Below are positions 47,601 to 59,558 of a DNA stretch of 64,000 bases, piece after piece. The stretch spans positions 8,184,001 to 8,248,000 of the forward strand of contig CP093831.1 of assembly GCA_033063855.1 (NCBI GenBank), given 5' to 3'. The position numbers were made by a program, and so were the translations under genes. A model generated the notes under the pieces. The model had not been told where the DNA came from. It saw only the letters and a program-made list of their open reading frames with translations, and searched no databases. Position 1 is the first letter of the stretch. The number at the start of each line of letters is the position of its first letter. Source of the stretch: Smittia aterrima (lineage: Eukaryota > Arthropoda > Insecta > Diptera > Chironomidae).

Positions 47601-50600
47601 CACTTTAAGATACATTCTCGTTTCTGGCTTGCAAGGCTTTCCAAACGTTGCGCTGTCTGCGGTGAGTGAACATTTCCTTTGCCCGTGACAAATCTTCATT
47701 ACCGTCTCCGTGGTATACGATGCGGGACATGCTGAAAAGTGGTTCGTTTCATCAAAAAAGGAAATGAGAAAAATCTTTTCGCTTACGTTCAAAGTCTTCT
47801 TTGACACCGCTTGGCTGAGCACACTGCAAACTCTCATACTCTGTGCGGCCATATGTGGCGCCGTATATCGCAATTCTCGAATAAGGATTACACATCAGCT
47901 GAACCACATCGTTTTCACAAGCAACCTTACTTCGAAATTCATCTGAAAAATTAATTAGAAATGGTGAAGAAATTCAAAAATGGCCGATTGACACTTACAT
48001 GGACGACATTTGTAAGAGATTTCTACGAATTTCCTCACTGCTGGGCACGGATCTCCTTGGAGAGTCTTTGGTGACGAAAGAAACTTGCAATGTCGTTTCT
48101 TCTGACACGCTTCAACGACTGTCTGAAGAAGTGAATACTGAAAGAAGAAACAAAATGGAATGTCTTTGTTACTTAGGGTTGGAGAGAAATAAATATTTTC
48201 TGAAAACTTTCTCATTTAGTCAAATCAACGATAAGAGTATCAACTCGTTTAGGAGTTGTATGAACCCTCAACTGTATCCTTTCTCAAAGTCAAAGTCATT
48301 TGATATCTTTGGACGTTGCAATTCGATTGAAATTGTAGGCTCAATTAAGCTTCATTTTAGGAATTCCAATGTAAATATTGGAAAATTCTCCAATTACACT
48401 TCAAGATTATTATTAGATAAATTTTCCTCATAACACTTTCGTCGGTCGATAGAAATTCTATCATAGAATTCATGATTTGGAATTTCTAAAGTGTTTTCAA
48501 GAATTGCAGTTGCTCACATTTCGTTGCGTTATTTCTAAAAATATTCATGAGTTTGCAATTCGCTTTTGAAGAAGAGGAAACTTTCTCATCCTATCGAGTT
48601 AAATTGACTTACGAGTTTTCAATTATTCAACAAAAGAACTTTCCAAACTTTTCCTCGAGAACTTTCTCCAATATATTGAAAGCACACAGTAGCAGAAGTT
48701 TTAAATGAAAACTGAAGAATTCAATGAACTGAAAAGAGCAGATTGCACACTTGCTTAATTATTGAAACGGCAATTTGTTCCAACCGAGGACTTAAGAGCA
48801 CAATCGTCGTCGCCCATGTGTGAGTGAACCGTTTTTCAATCAAAGCAAACGAAAAACTTTCCGAAAAGCTTCCTCGCAATGGAATTTGATTAATTTGCGA
48901 CAAATGGTGCAGCACTTAGCTCGATATGCTTCTTTTGACATCAGCTTTGGAGGACATAAAAACTTTATAGATAAATCAGATCGAAGCTTCTTCAAAGGAA
49001 ATCTGCTGCTGCGTTTATACGAAAATTTCTAATTTCATCGCATCTGCTATCGATGTAAGTCTACTGCTTCCAAAGTAATCTCTCGCTCTCGTTTCAAATT
49101 TGTCGATTCTTGTTTTCAGAAAATTTTTCCGAATTTTAATTAATCGGAGATTAGACTGAATGACGACGCTTGTTTAATGAAAATCCATGAACTTAGAAAC
49201 CTGAGTTTTCCTATTTGATGTTGGACACCCAGTGGGGAATTTAAATTGAGCAATCAATCGAATAGTCAAGAAGCTAACGTGTTCCTCTGTAAATTGTTTC
49301 ATGGAAATACGAGAAAGTTTTAGATTCAGGCGAAATTCTGTTTTAAAGTGACACCTTTGCCTTTTTCTAAGACAAAACTGCTGAGATTTTCACGAGCAGA
49401 TACTTTACATGAACGATGAACTTTCGTCTGCTTTGAAAAACATTTTCATGCAAATTCTTCTCTGTTTCCTATGACCAGTTTTTTTTTAAACTTTTTCGTT
49501 TCACTTGGATCGAAGAACATTTCATTCAAAGATATATTTGCCTTTCATTACCAGAAACTTTCCAAAGTTTTTTTTTAAAAAAAAACTTTCGCAACCATTT
49601 GGAAATGAGTTTGATCAACATCGCTCGCTCGTCACTTTGAATTTCATCTGAAATAAATGAAATTCTCTTTTTGAACTAATCAAATTTAAAATCATCGCTT
49701 CTGACTGCCAAAAAGCAATCGAACCAAATTAAACAACATGCACGTCGATAAAGATAATTTAGGTTTAAATATTGAAAGCTAGAGCGCAAAGTGCTTTGCG
49801 GTGCTTCATTGCCATCAACTGGGAAAGCTTCAAGCAAATGAACCGAAAAATTCCCGTCAATCCTCGAACATTTTCAGAGCGTCGTTACAATATCGGAAGA
49901 GGCGAGAGATTAAATTTAAATTCAATGATCGTTTGGTGAGTCAAAATGAAAATTCAATCTGAAAATCGGCAAGGCGTGAGAAATCACGTCACATCAAAAG
50001 TTTGGGGAATAATTCCACTCGAATTTGTTAGAAACTTGTCAATTGCGTTTCCATCCAGAAAGTGTTCGAAAATCCATGAAGATTAAGAGATTAAAGCGTC
50101 GAACAAAAATCAATTATTGAAAAATTTTCGAGAAACAAACTTTTACTCTCCAAAAAGGATTTAAAGTTTGCACAATTAATGGAAGCTTTCACATTGGAAG
50201 GTGTTAAGTTATTGAGGTTCCCCTTTCGCCTCAACTTAGAGCGCTTCGAATTGTAATCAAAAACCTTTTACGAGAGGCCGCACTATCTGCGATAAAGCTA
50301 TTAACTCGTTTCTTCGCTCCCTTGCTCTCAGATGAAAAAGCACAGACGATTATCCAAGAAACTCAATAAAATTAAAACGTCGTTACTCAAAAGGAAAGGA
50401 CGGCGAGCGGATGAGGCGGGTTAAAGGGTTAAATGATCGATTCAACTCCTTAAACTCATTCTCCCCATTTCAATTTCATTTGTTTTTAAGCTCAATAAAG
50501 CTTCACCACTCGCTCTCATTTCAAAATAGAGTGAAGGCGAAAATAAGCCATTGATCTCGTCGGATGCGAGACGAAATTCCCAAATAATTAAGCAATAAAC

Positions 50601-53600
50601 ATTAAATTCTTCTTACATCGATTCTCAATAGAACGAAAAAGGTCTTTAAAGCTTCGCCCTAAGCTCTTTCTTTCAATGGCGTTCTTGAACCATACGGAAT
50701 GTACCGAATGGATTTGATCCAAAATGAACACAATTTTTCAAACGAAGACGAGGCAGAGGAATGTCATACGTCAGCCGAATACCATTAAAGATAATCCTTT
50801 GAGAAGGAATTGAGTGAGAGTATGTGATTCCGCCGCTTTCGCGAAAAGAATGAAAATCGACGAGCACAATAAACAAAGCCGGTAGCGGGAGAAGGCAATA
50901 AAAGGAATTAAATATGTTTTTATAGCTCTTGCCTGAGCGAACGTTTTTCACTTCTTCGCGTATTCAAACAAAGCTTTCTTTGAACAGAGCTTGATGGTTG
51001 AGGAATATTTGCAACGTGTAATAATTCACTCGCATCGTCGGAGTTGTTTAGTACATAATTTATAGATATAAACACACTCACGTCTTCCTTCTCGCGCTCT
51101 TTTCGGTGATTTAGAGATGAAAGGGATGGGAGGCAAGAAAGTTCATGCAAGTGGGTTAGAAGTGAATAATAACTCAAGAGCTCTTTTACGATGCTTTTAG
51201 TCCGGGAGTCATTATTCATTTGGAGGCGGGATCAAGAAAGGTGGAACAAAGGTTTACTCAAAGCTCAAGGTACTCGTGCATATGAGACGAAGAGTTGGAA
51301 CGTTTATTGCGGGATAATCTTAATGAGGTTGCTGACTAATAGCGCTTTTTGACTTTCTGTGCTCAAACATTAACTATAAATTTAATCCTCAACATTTCAC
51401 GACCTCATAATGTAAAAAATTTCTTCGATCTCTGTACTCTCATCGCAATTTACGAAACGAGTTTCTCGACAGCACCAAACATTTTTCGAAGATGCACGAG
51501 CAGCCAAGATGACGAAATAAGAAAAACTACAAGAGTGCATTTTAACAATGTAATTTACAGCGACAAATTTTCTTCGTCTTCTGCAGTTTGCACTATCTTA
51601 AAATGCGATAAAATATTCATGGCGAGATGGCGAAAAAAAAAGTTTTCAATTTATGAGAATGCTGGTAGAAGGAGAAAAATAAAATTTATGTGGTTGAGTT
51701 GTAAAGAAAGTTTAGCTTAAGAGGCATGAGGAGATGCATGACTTGAGAGAAACTATAAATTTTTAAAGAAGCAGTTTTTCGTGGCGTTGATGCAAGAATT
51801 ATGATCAGCACTGGTGCTGGCAGAGCTTTCCTTTTGCTCCTTCCGAGAAGGTGAAATCTCGAGGCTCAAAGCTCATTCATTCAAATCACGATTAATAAAT
51901 TTACATTCGCTCTTCCTTTTCTTATCGCTCTCAGTTCTATTTTTGAACGATTGAGGAAAACATATTTCACATTGGGGAAAAGTACGCAAAAAAGCGAATC
52001 TTTTTTTTCTCTTGTCAGTCGATGTCTTATCTCAACACCCCAAACCAATTTTATTTACAGGAAAGAGTTCTGAATTTCAAAAGGAAAAACAAACTCCCCA
52101 CGTTCGATAACATTCCTCAAACGCCTTCCGGATCCATTTCCGATCGATTGCTCTCGAAAAGAAACGAAGATTGAGGACGTAAAGTTCATTTCAGCCTGTC
52201 TAAGAGATTATTCAATGATTTCAAGCCAAAAGAGGACATCAACATGAAGAGAGTGGCTTTGATGGAAATCTTTAATCTTTCGACTGCTGTTTATGATTTT
52301 TAAGCATTTCCTTTTTTTCTTTAGGAGCTTTGACGTGAATTTATCTTTTTTTAATCGAGGGAATCCATTCGGCATGACGTCCACACGAGACTCTTTCAAT
52401 AAAGATCTTCAAAGAAGTCTTTGAGCTGTTATTGACGAAGTTTCTGTTCTGTCAAATGGAAAATAAGTCATCTCGTTTCGATTTCAAATGCTGAAGGGCT
52501 ACCAATTGCTCTAAGAGCCCTCAATCATTTTCCATCCTATCAGTGTCGTCTCTGATGTCGTGAAGAGTTCTTCTTGAATCACGTTCAGGTCCTGAGGATC
52601 AATATTATAAACGATTCTAAAGAACGTAGTGGGTGAACAACTCCTTCCGTAGGATCGACTTTGTTTTCGTTTCCGCAATGTCTTGCTGCTTTCAAAGCAG
52701 GTTTCTTTTTTTATTCTCATGAAATTGACTTCTTAACCAGAGAGATTTCGTTTGAAACTTGTTCACAACAGAATACTGAAAAAAGTTAGATTGCGGAGGA
52801 CAAAGTACGAGGTGAAAAAGGGCTTTTCCTGATAGCTTCATTAATTTATCAATTAGAAATAAAATCAAACCGTTGCTCGGTGTGGGAAGTAAAAACGTGG
52901 CTATTTCATCTGATAGTCAAAATTTTCAAGTCACTCGATCTGAGAAACTTGTATTGCGTATGGCATCGTTAGATTCTTGGCTTCCGGAGACTACTGTCTA
53001 AATCAAACAATTAGTCGACTTTGACAATTATTTTTCCAAATCTAATTATAACGCTCATTAATCGTCAACGAATATTTGTAAAAATATTCACAATTTTCCT
53101 TTCGAAAAAAGCCTTAAATTATTCATCTGAGGGAAAACCTAGAAAACAAGCAAACACGCTTTGTTCGAATCTACAGAGTCGAACAATAAATCTCAGCTCG
53201 ATTTAGTTCTGCCGGACTTAATTGCTTTCTTTCTTTTTTTCCACTTCGTTGTTATCTCCAACTGAACGTTATGGTCTGAGTTCGATAGGAGAACAAAAGC
53301 GAGAGCTTCAAACTTCACTATAAATGGAGATTTTCTGCTGAGTCTCTGTTGCTTTCTGTAATATTTGTTAAAGTGTCCATGGAATTTAATGTCGCCTCGC
53401 CATCGTTGCTTTTAAGCAACTGCGACTGATATTTTTGCGACGGTTTATTTGGCGCTTCGTCAACTTGAATTATTTAATGCTTTCGAATCAACGCGCCGGA
53501 ACGAGATGCGAACAATTGTCGTTTTTTATGTTTATTTTAAGCAATGAATTCAAATCAAACTTTGACCCAGTTGTACAACTTCCGACATAAAAAAATCTTA

Positions 53601-56600
53601 ATGATGGCTTAAGACTTCGAGAGCCTTTTTCCCATCAAAAGGGAGCGAGACGAATAAATCAGGCTCAGATCTAATTTCCCTCCGCTGATTCCCAGATTCG
53701 AATATTTTATCTGCTTTTGTTTGTCATTGAAATCACGGCTTTACGCATTTACGATTCATCCCAGAAACTCAGTGGAAAGTGAGGATTAAATGAATTAAAG
53801 ATAACAATTGGAACAAGTGGTTGGCGCAACGAGAGTAATGAATAGGATTTTCATAAATTGAGTCGCAGATTCGCATTAAATTTTTGAAGTTCAACTCTCG
53901 GAAGTCAGTAAAGTTACTCGCAAGTTATTAAACTTTAACAATCGTCAGAAAGTCTGTTACAATTAATACAAACGCTTCGACTTAATTCTCACCAATTGCT
54001 TTACGCAAAAATCGCGAAAGTAAAATTTGAATAATTGCGAGTTTTCTTTAGAAATTCGCGAAGAACGGAAACGAGATGTAAAGCAAACTCAAGAGTTTTA
54101 ATTTGCATTACAAATGAAACAAGAAAAGAAACATAAAGCGGGATTTCCATCCTAACAGACGCTCCCCCGTTTTTTTAACATGACGATTAGACAAAAAAGA
54201 GGAAAAGTTAAGCATAAGTACTCAAAAGGCAGGGTCTTGATCCTGAGAAGTATTTGAAATAACTTCCGCGTACGAAACTCTGAATCAAAGCTTATGGATT
54301 TAACATGAGAGAATATTCACAAAAAATTCTTTGATTAAGCTTTTTCAAGAATAAATCAAAATTTCTTGTAATTGTCCTTGAGCTCCATGAGCTCCTACCA
54401 AGGTAAAGAGTTCTTTTTCCAAGTTATTACTTCAAAATATTCAAAATAAAAATGAGCTACATCTCAACATGTTACGCGAATGTTTCGTGAGAGGGAAACT
54501 TTTAACAACCGATTTTAATGAAAATTATTTCCATGCTTTCTCGTTTTCGACAGAAGCCTGCAGAGAAAAACAAATTTACATTTTCCTTTTCGAATCTGAG
54601 TTCGGTAAATCAGACACACCCAAGCTTGAGCTGCGTATTGTAATTAGATTTCATGTGCCGTTGCCTTAAAATCACGTTTCACATGATTCAATTAAATTAT
54701 TGGCATCGTCTCCAGAAGCGAAACATTTTGACACGAGCAGAGTGAAAATTGGATCACAAATAAAAATTTGTCAAGAGTGATTTCCTCTCGAGATGGCAAA
54801 TCAATGAATTTTTCAACTTACACTCATAACGTTCGGCCACGAACACTTCTCGGGCGCTTTGATTTCGATCTCAGTGCCTGCATTCACAACTCCATCCTGA
54901 ATGATATTTTCTGTCGCTGCAACACATTCATTCTCCATTGATGTCGGCATATACTGAGCGACGTCTATTGAAATTGAAGTCCCTCGAGGACAGCTGAGCG
55001 TTATTGGCTCGTGGTCACAACCAGTTCTTGTGTAGGTACGTAAAGTTTCTGATAAAAGAGCTGCAATCAAAACAAGAGAAGATGAAAGTTATTAAACAAT
55101 TGAATAATTTCAAAATTCGAAATGTCATATGTTGAAATGAAAATCTTGTTTAAAAAAAGTTTTATCGTGTCATGCAGATGTCGTTTTCTGAAAACGGTTT
55201 TCACAACAAAAGTAATTTCATGACAAAAGTTCAGATGAAAAGTTCAAAGCCACAACAAGTTCAAATTTGAGAGGGAGTTTCAAATGATTCGTTTACAGTA
55301 ATTGTCTTAACAAATAGCGTTTTCCAACTAAAGCAACCTTGCTCCATGTCACTCACTCATTCGCTAGCTCATTCATCAGAGTCGACAAGTGAATTTTCCG
55401 CAGAGCTATAAATTTAACTTTCACAAACACTTCTGCGGGAGGCGCGTGAACTTTTCCCCTTTCAACTCAAACCTCTGCAGAATCCACTTTTGTATTTTTC
55501 TCCACACCACATCGAAGCACAGAAGGAATTTCGTTTATTCTTAGTCAGGGTTTGATTAATTAAGTTGTAATCGTGGGGAAAGCGAGATTTGTTTGCGTTC
55601 GCTCGCCAACAAAGCGAAATTAATTGAATTTAACGATCAACATGAAATCCCTTTTTTTCTGTGGTTTTATATCGCTTGGTTGCGTAAATTTTCCGAAATA
55701 AATTTCGGGTTGTGGCAAAATAATCGTCAGGCAGAGAAAAGCTCGAAAATCCGCAGTAAAATTATTTTCTTGCTCTGATATCTTCGCAATGTGCTCGAAG
55801 ACAATAAAACGTGAAGGAAAACCACTAAAGATGATAACGATGATGATGGAGATATCAGAAAAAGCGAAATGATTAATGAGCCAGTCTTTACTACCGAAAG
55901 GGTGAAGAATTCGAGGATCTGGTTTCGATTTTGACTCACTCGAAGCTTCGATGAGATAGAAAACTCGCAACTAAAATTGTTTTAAAGTGAACTAAACTAT
56001 AAACACTTCTTGAGTATGCTAAATCACGTGAAACTTTATGAGATCACTTTTCAGGAAAACTTAGACAGCGGAAATATCTTTTGATGAAAATTTCCCCGCT
56101 CCTCGTCTACATAGCTGTCAGTCTTTTCGACAGCGAGCGTCTTCTAATTTAATAATCTCTAAGTAGGATTATGAATGTTTAATTGAGTTTACTCTCAAGG
56201 CCATGTAGCGCTAATTCCTGTGCTTCAAGGCAAAATTAAATTGAAATTGTTTACTAATTCATTGGGAAAAGTTACGCGAATGAAAATTAAAGATTGATCG
56301 ATTGACCCAAATTGAACTCGATCAAAAAAGTTTTTAATTAACAAAAAAAGTTGCGCAATCAACAATGCAAACAGATTAATTACCCAAGCACCTCATCGCA
56401 ATGATGACAATGGGCAAACTCAGCCATTTATATGTAGCTCGTGCAACCTCATCATGAAATAATAAGTTAAAATATTTCGAAACATTTTTGAAGCCAAACC
56501 CAAAATAAATTTTTCGTGGCCTCATCAGAAAGCAATGATAACGAAACTTTCGACATTAGTGGTGTAAATGACTGAAACTTGTTAAACAGTAACTGAGTTT

Positions 56601-59558
56601 GGCTAACTAATATTACATGAGCGTTTCATATTCGGTTGGATCCAATTACAGAAATGAAAGTCTACAAACAATTCGAGCAATCAAGGACTGAGCTGCAACA
56701 AATGACATTGTGAAGGATAATTTATTAATTATTTTGCGTCATGACAATAAATTGTCAGTTAGGAACAGATTGCGTGAAATTAATGAGATATTTGCATTAA
56801 TTTATTTGAGGATTTTAAAATCGCTGATTAGGAAATATTTGCGTTTCAAATTGTAGGATAGAATCACAAAATTAAACACACAACACGGTCAATAAAACAA
56901 ATTCTATTTAATTTGAAATGTTTTTAATTATTTAGGAGGTGTTCTGAAACTACGTATTGCGATAAATATTTTTAAAACTTTCTCTTCAATTTATTAATCA
57001 AAAATCCCTGGAGCTTTTGAAAAATAAAATTTCAATATTTTTTGAACGTAGTTTGTGAACAAAGCTTTTCATTTTTGATAAAAGAAATTCTTTAGAAATT
57101 TTCAATTCACATTCTCGAGATATCAGATTGTTTGCTGCAATTCTGTTTAGTCACATTCAACAAGCATTTTCTTCATTCCATTTAGAGGATTCTGATTGAC
57201 AATGATCATGCAAAAAGAAACTACAATCCACATCGTCTCACATAAAAGATACAGAATGCAAGATCTAAGAAGCAAATAAAAGAAGAAACGTTTTATTCAA
57301 TTTTGTCGAGATTCGAGTGACATGATTTTCCAATTTTCTGCAGAAAAACTTTGAATCAATTTTAAACTCAAAGAGTTTGATGGAAAGTATTTGAGCTTTA
57401 TTCCTTTTTGTTATGAGAATTGAGTGAGGAAAAAGGTGAAATATCTGTATCATTGAGAGCAGACATTCCCAGACTTAACCAAGCAGTTTCATGTCCGACA
57501 AACATTGGATGTGATCAAATTTTCATCGAAATTCCATTTTCAGTTGCTACGGTTTAAAAAAGCTCTCAGCCTTCTAAATCTTCGAAAGCATAGTTGACTT
57601 CGTGTCCATAAATTTTCCATTTTCAGCCCTCGCCCACAATAAATATCTGTTCGACTTCATGTTTACATAATGTTCCACACGAGTACATAGCAAGAAGAGA
57701 GGAGTCGAAACATGTGTTGCCATCAATTTATAATATGAACTTATAGATTCCTTTCGTTTGTGCTGTTAAAATGCAATCTATCATTGCAAATTGAGAAACG
57801 ATTCAAAGCATAGGAAGATCAATCGAAGCCGACGAAGAAGTGTTCTAAATTGCTGCTCCTCTCTATCTTTGTATTAATGAATTCTGTGCTGAAAAGGCTG
57901 ATAACAGGAGAGAAAATTTATTAGCATAATTAAAGTGGAATCACTTTCTGAGTTGGCTGAAAGGCAAAAAGCCGAAATCAATTTGTAACAAAACTAAGCA
58001 AACTGGCTGCTTTTTGGACCGAAGAATCCTTCAAATGAAAGTTTATTGCAAAGTTGATAACAGAATTCCTCGAGAACAAGCTTTAGTCATATTGAGATTT
58101 AAAGGCTGATTTCTAAGCTCCTTCGAAAGTTTGCCTTTTTCCCCACTTGAGCTAAACCTCAATATAGTTGTAGGACGGGAAAGCTTTCGCATAAATCGCA
58201 GAGAACGAGAGACTGGGTAAATTTAAATCTTGTTAAGTGCAACACAGAGAAAATCTTTTTCTTCCGCTTTCAACCAACAATGTTCGAACGAAAGTGCAAG
58301 ATAAGAGATTTTCTCTATTCCGCCTCCGAACAATATAATAAAATTCAAAACATGAAACACTCTAATACGAATCTAAAGAGGGTTGTTAAGCAAATTGCAT
58401 CTGAACCTCTCCTAGAGCAGGCACGAACTAGGAGGTTATATGTGAGCGTAATCACAACGCCACTGTCGATGTCCGGAGCGAGAGAACTTTCGCACAGAAT
58501 AAAAACCGCAAGAACGGAGAAGGATAATCAAATAAATCTTTTAGAGGATATAAAACAATGAGAAGTGTTCTCATTTTTCTTCGGCTTTATGAAAAGCAAA
58601 TATGCTCTCGAAATGAGAAAGAGCTGGGATCATAGTTTCGCCGCACAACACTTAAATTAGGGTAGCCCAGTGACACGAACGATTCCTTCGTCCTAACTCA
58701 GCGCAATACAATAATTCACTCTTCAACCGGCAGAGCGACATAGCGAAAACCTCTCGAGAAGGATTTCTCTTGTTTTATCTTGTCACTCTGTAGTTTAGGT
58801 CTCGAATTTAGGTCCAAAAGCATTTTTATCGGACTTTATCAGAGATACATTATCTAAATTGAATTTAGTTCGACTCGACAGCTAAGATGTCATTGGAATT
58901 TTCTTATTAACTTAAGGAACACTTTTTACAGGATTCAGGATTAAATTTTAAGTGAGGTTTGAATGTTAATCGCGAACATTCCCATTAAATCAAATTGTAA
59001 TATCTAGAGATTTCCAACTGATATTTAAACGAGAGCTCAGCGAATATTTAAATGCTTCAAATGAAGAAAAAATCGACTTCAATTTCCATAAATTTCAGAA
59101 AATACAAAAAATCGTGAAGCTCGGGATATTTAAACCTCATGAACTTCTTCTCTTCGCCAACATAATCAGAGCGCAATCGGGTTGGGCTTTTATTGAAATT
59201 TAATTTCAATAATTGATGAGTTTTAATATTTGCAATTTTCGAAATGGAAACAATTTTTATGCGGTTTTAATCCACTAATTTGTAAAAGTGGAGTAAATGA
59301 AAGGGTTGAAAAAAAATATTTAAAATATTTCAACCACTGCTGATCATTAAACTCATAAAATCCGAATGGATATCGTTTCATACCTAATGGATCCACGCGT
59401 ATAATCTTTTCCTCTCCATCGCACGTCAGTGGCATTAAAAGTATCGCAAATAGAACGAGTGCCTGCTCCACTTTTCTCCTGCTCTTGTTACCATATCTGT
59501 AGAGTAATCCGTTTGAGTGGCGAGCTCTTTCAAGCGTTGCCATGCGGGTCAAATCCAT
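41610..59558 (-). CDS. EVA1C: EVA1C-type guidance receptor with two SUEL lectin domains
   Basis: Nine exons, complement: 59384-59558, 54822-55060, 47999-48137, 47787-47942, 47588-47731, 47256-47519, 43180-43451, 42808-43003 and 41610-41869. All phases close, giving 614 aa. A hydrophobic signal segment (QALVLFAILLMPLTC, residues 32-46) follows a basic leader. SUEL/Gal_lectin domain 1 spans about residues 70-184 (CDHEPITLSCPRGTSISI, later CQKKRHCKF, DPCPAVRKFVEISYKC). Domain 2 spans about 190-284 (VACENDVVQLMC, YGATYGRT, CHGQRKCSL, KPCKPETRMYL). The VYTCVPKKVL junction matches human EVA1C. An acidic linker, one membrane span (about 377-402) and a ~210-residue tail with a Gln run follow. C. elegans EVA-1 and mammalian EVA1C are Slit-binding, heparin-binding co-receptors in axon guidance. 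The vertebrate FAM176 tail motif is not evident. Confidence 0.88.
41870..42807 (-). other. EVA1C intron 8
   Basis: A 938-nt AT-rich intron. It contains two adjacent perfect hairpins: 42483-42498 (TTTATG / CATAAA) and 42502-42521 (GACTGCTA / TAGCAGTC, loop TGTT). No nested gene is seen. Confidence 0.8.
43452..47255 (-). other. EVA1C intron 6
   Basis: A 3.8-kb intron with no recognised nested gene. A 119-codon plus-strand frame (46667-47026) has no family resemblance and starts without a convincing context. A perfect 8-bp hairpin (47204-47223) sits 33 nt inside the donor end. Confidence 0.8.
48138..54821 (-). other. EVA1C intron 2
   Basis: A 6.7-kb intron, the longest here, splitting the first lectin domain. 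It holds a 26-bp A/T palindrome at 49564-49589. No nested gene or RNA gene was recognised on either strand. Confidence 0.8.
49564..49589. repeat. Perfect 26-bp palindrome
   Basis: AAAG, nine T, nine A, CTTT: a perfect dyad with no spacer, inside EVA1C intron 2. Confidence 0.8.
55061..59383 (-). other. EVA1C intron 1
   Basis: A 4.3-kb intron between the signal-sequence exon and the first lectin exon. A 93-codon plus-strand frame at 58280-58561 is present but unrecognised. Nothing else is supported. A first intron of this size is a reasonable place for enhancers, which cannot be seen by eye. Confidence 0.75.

Noticed and set aside
58280..58561. 93-codon plus-strand frame inside EVA1C intron 1
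   Set aside because: No domain resemblance or supporting signals; length is within what AT-rich intron sequence gives by chance.
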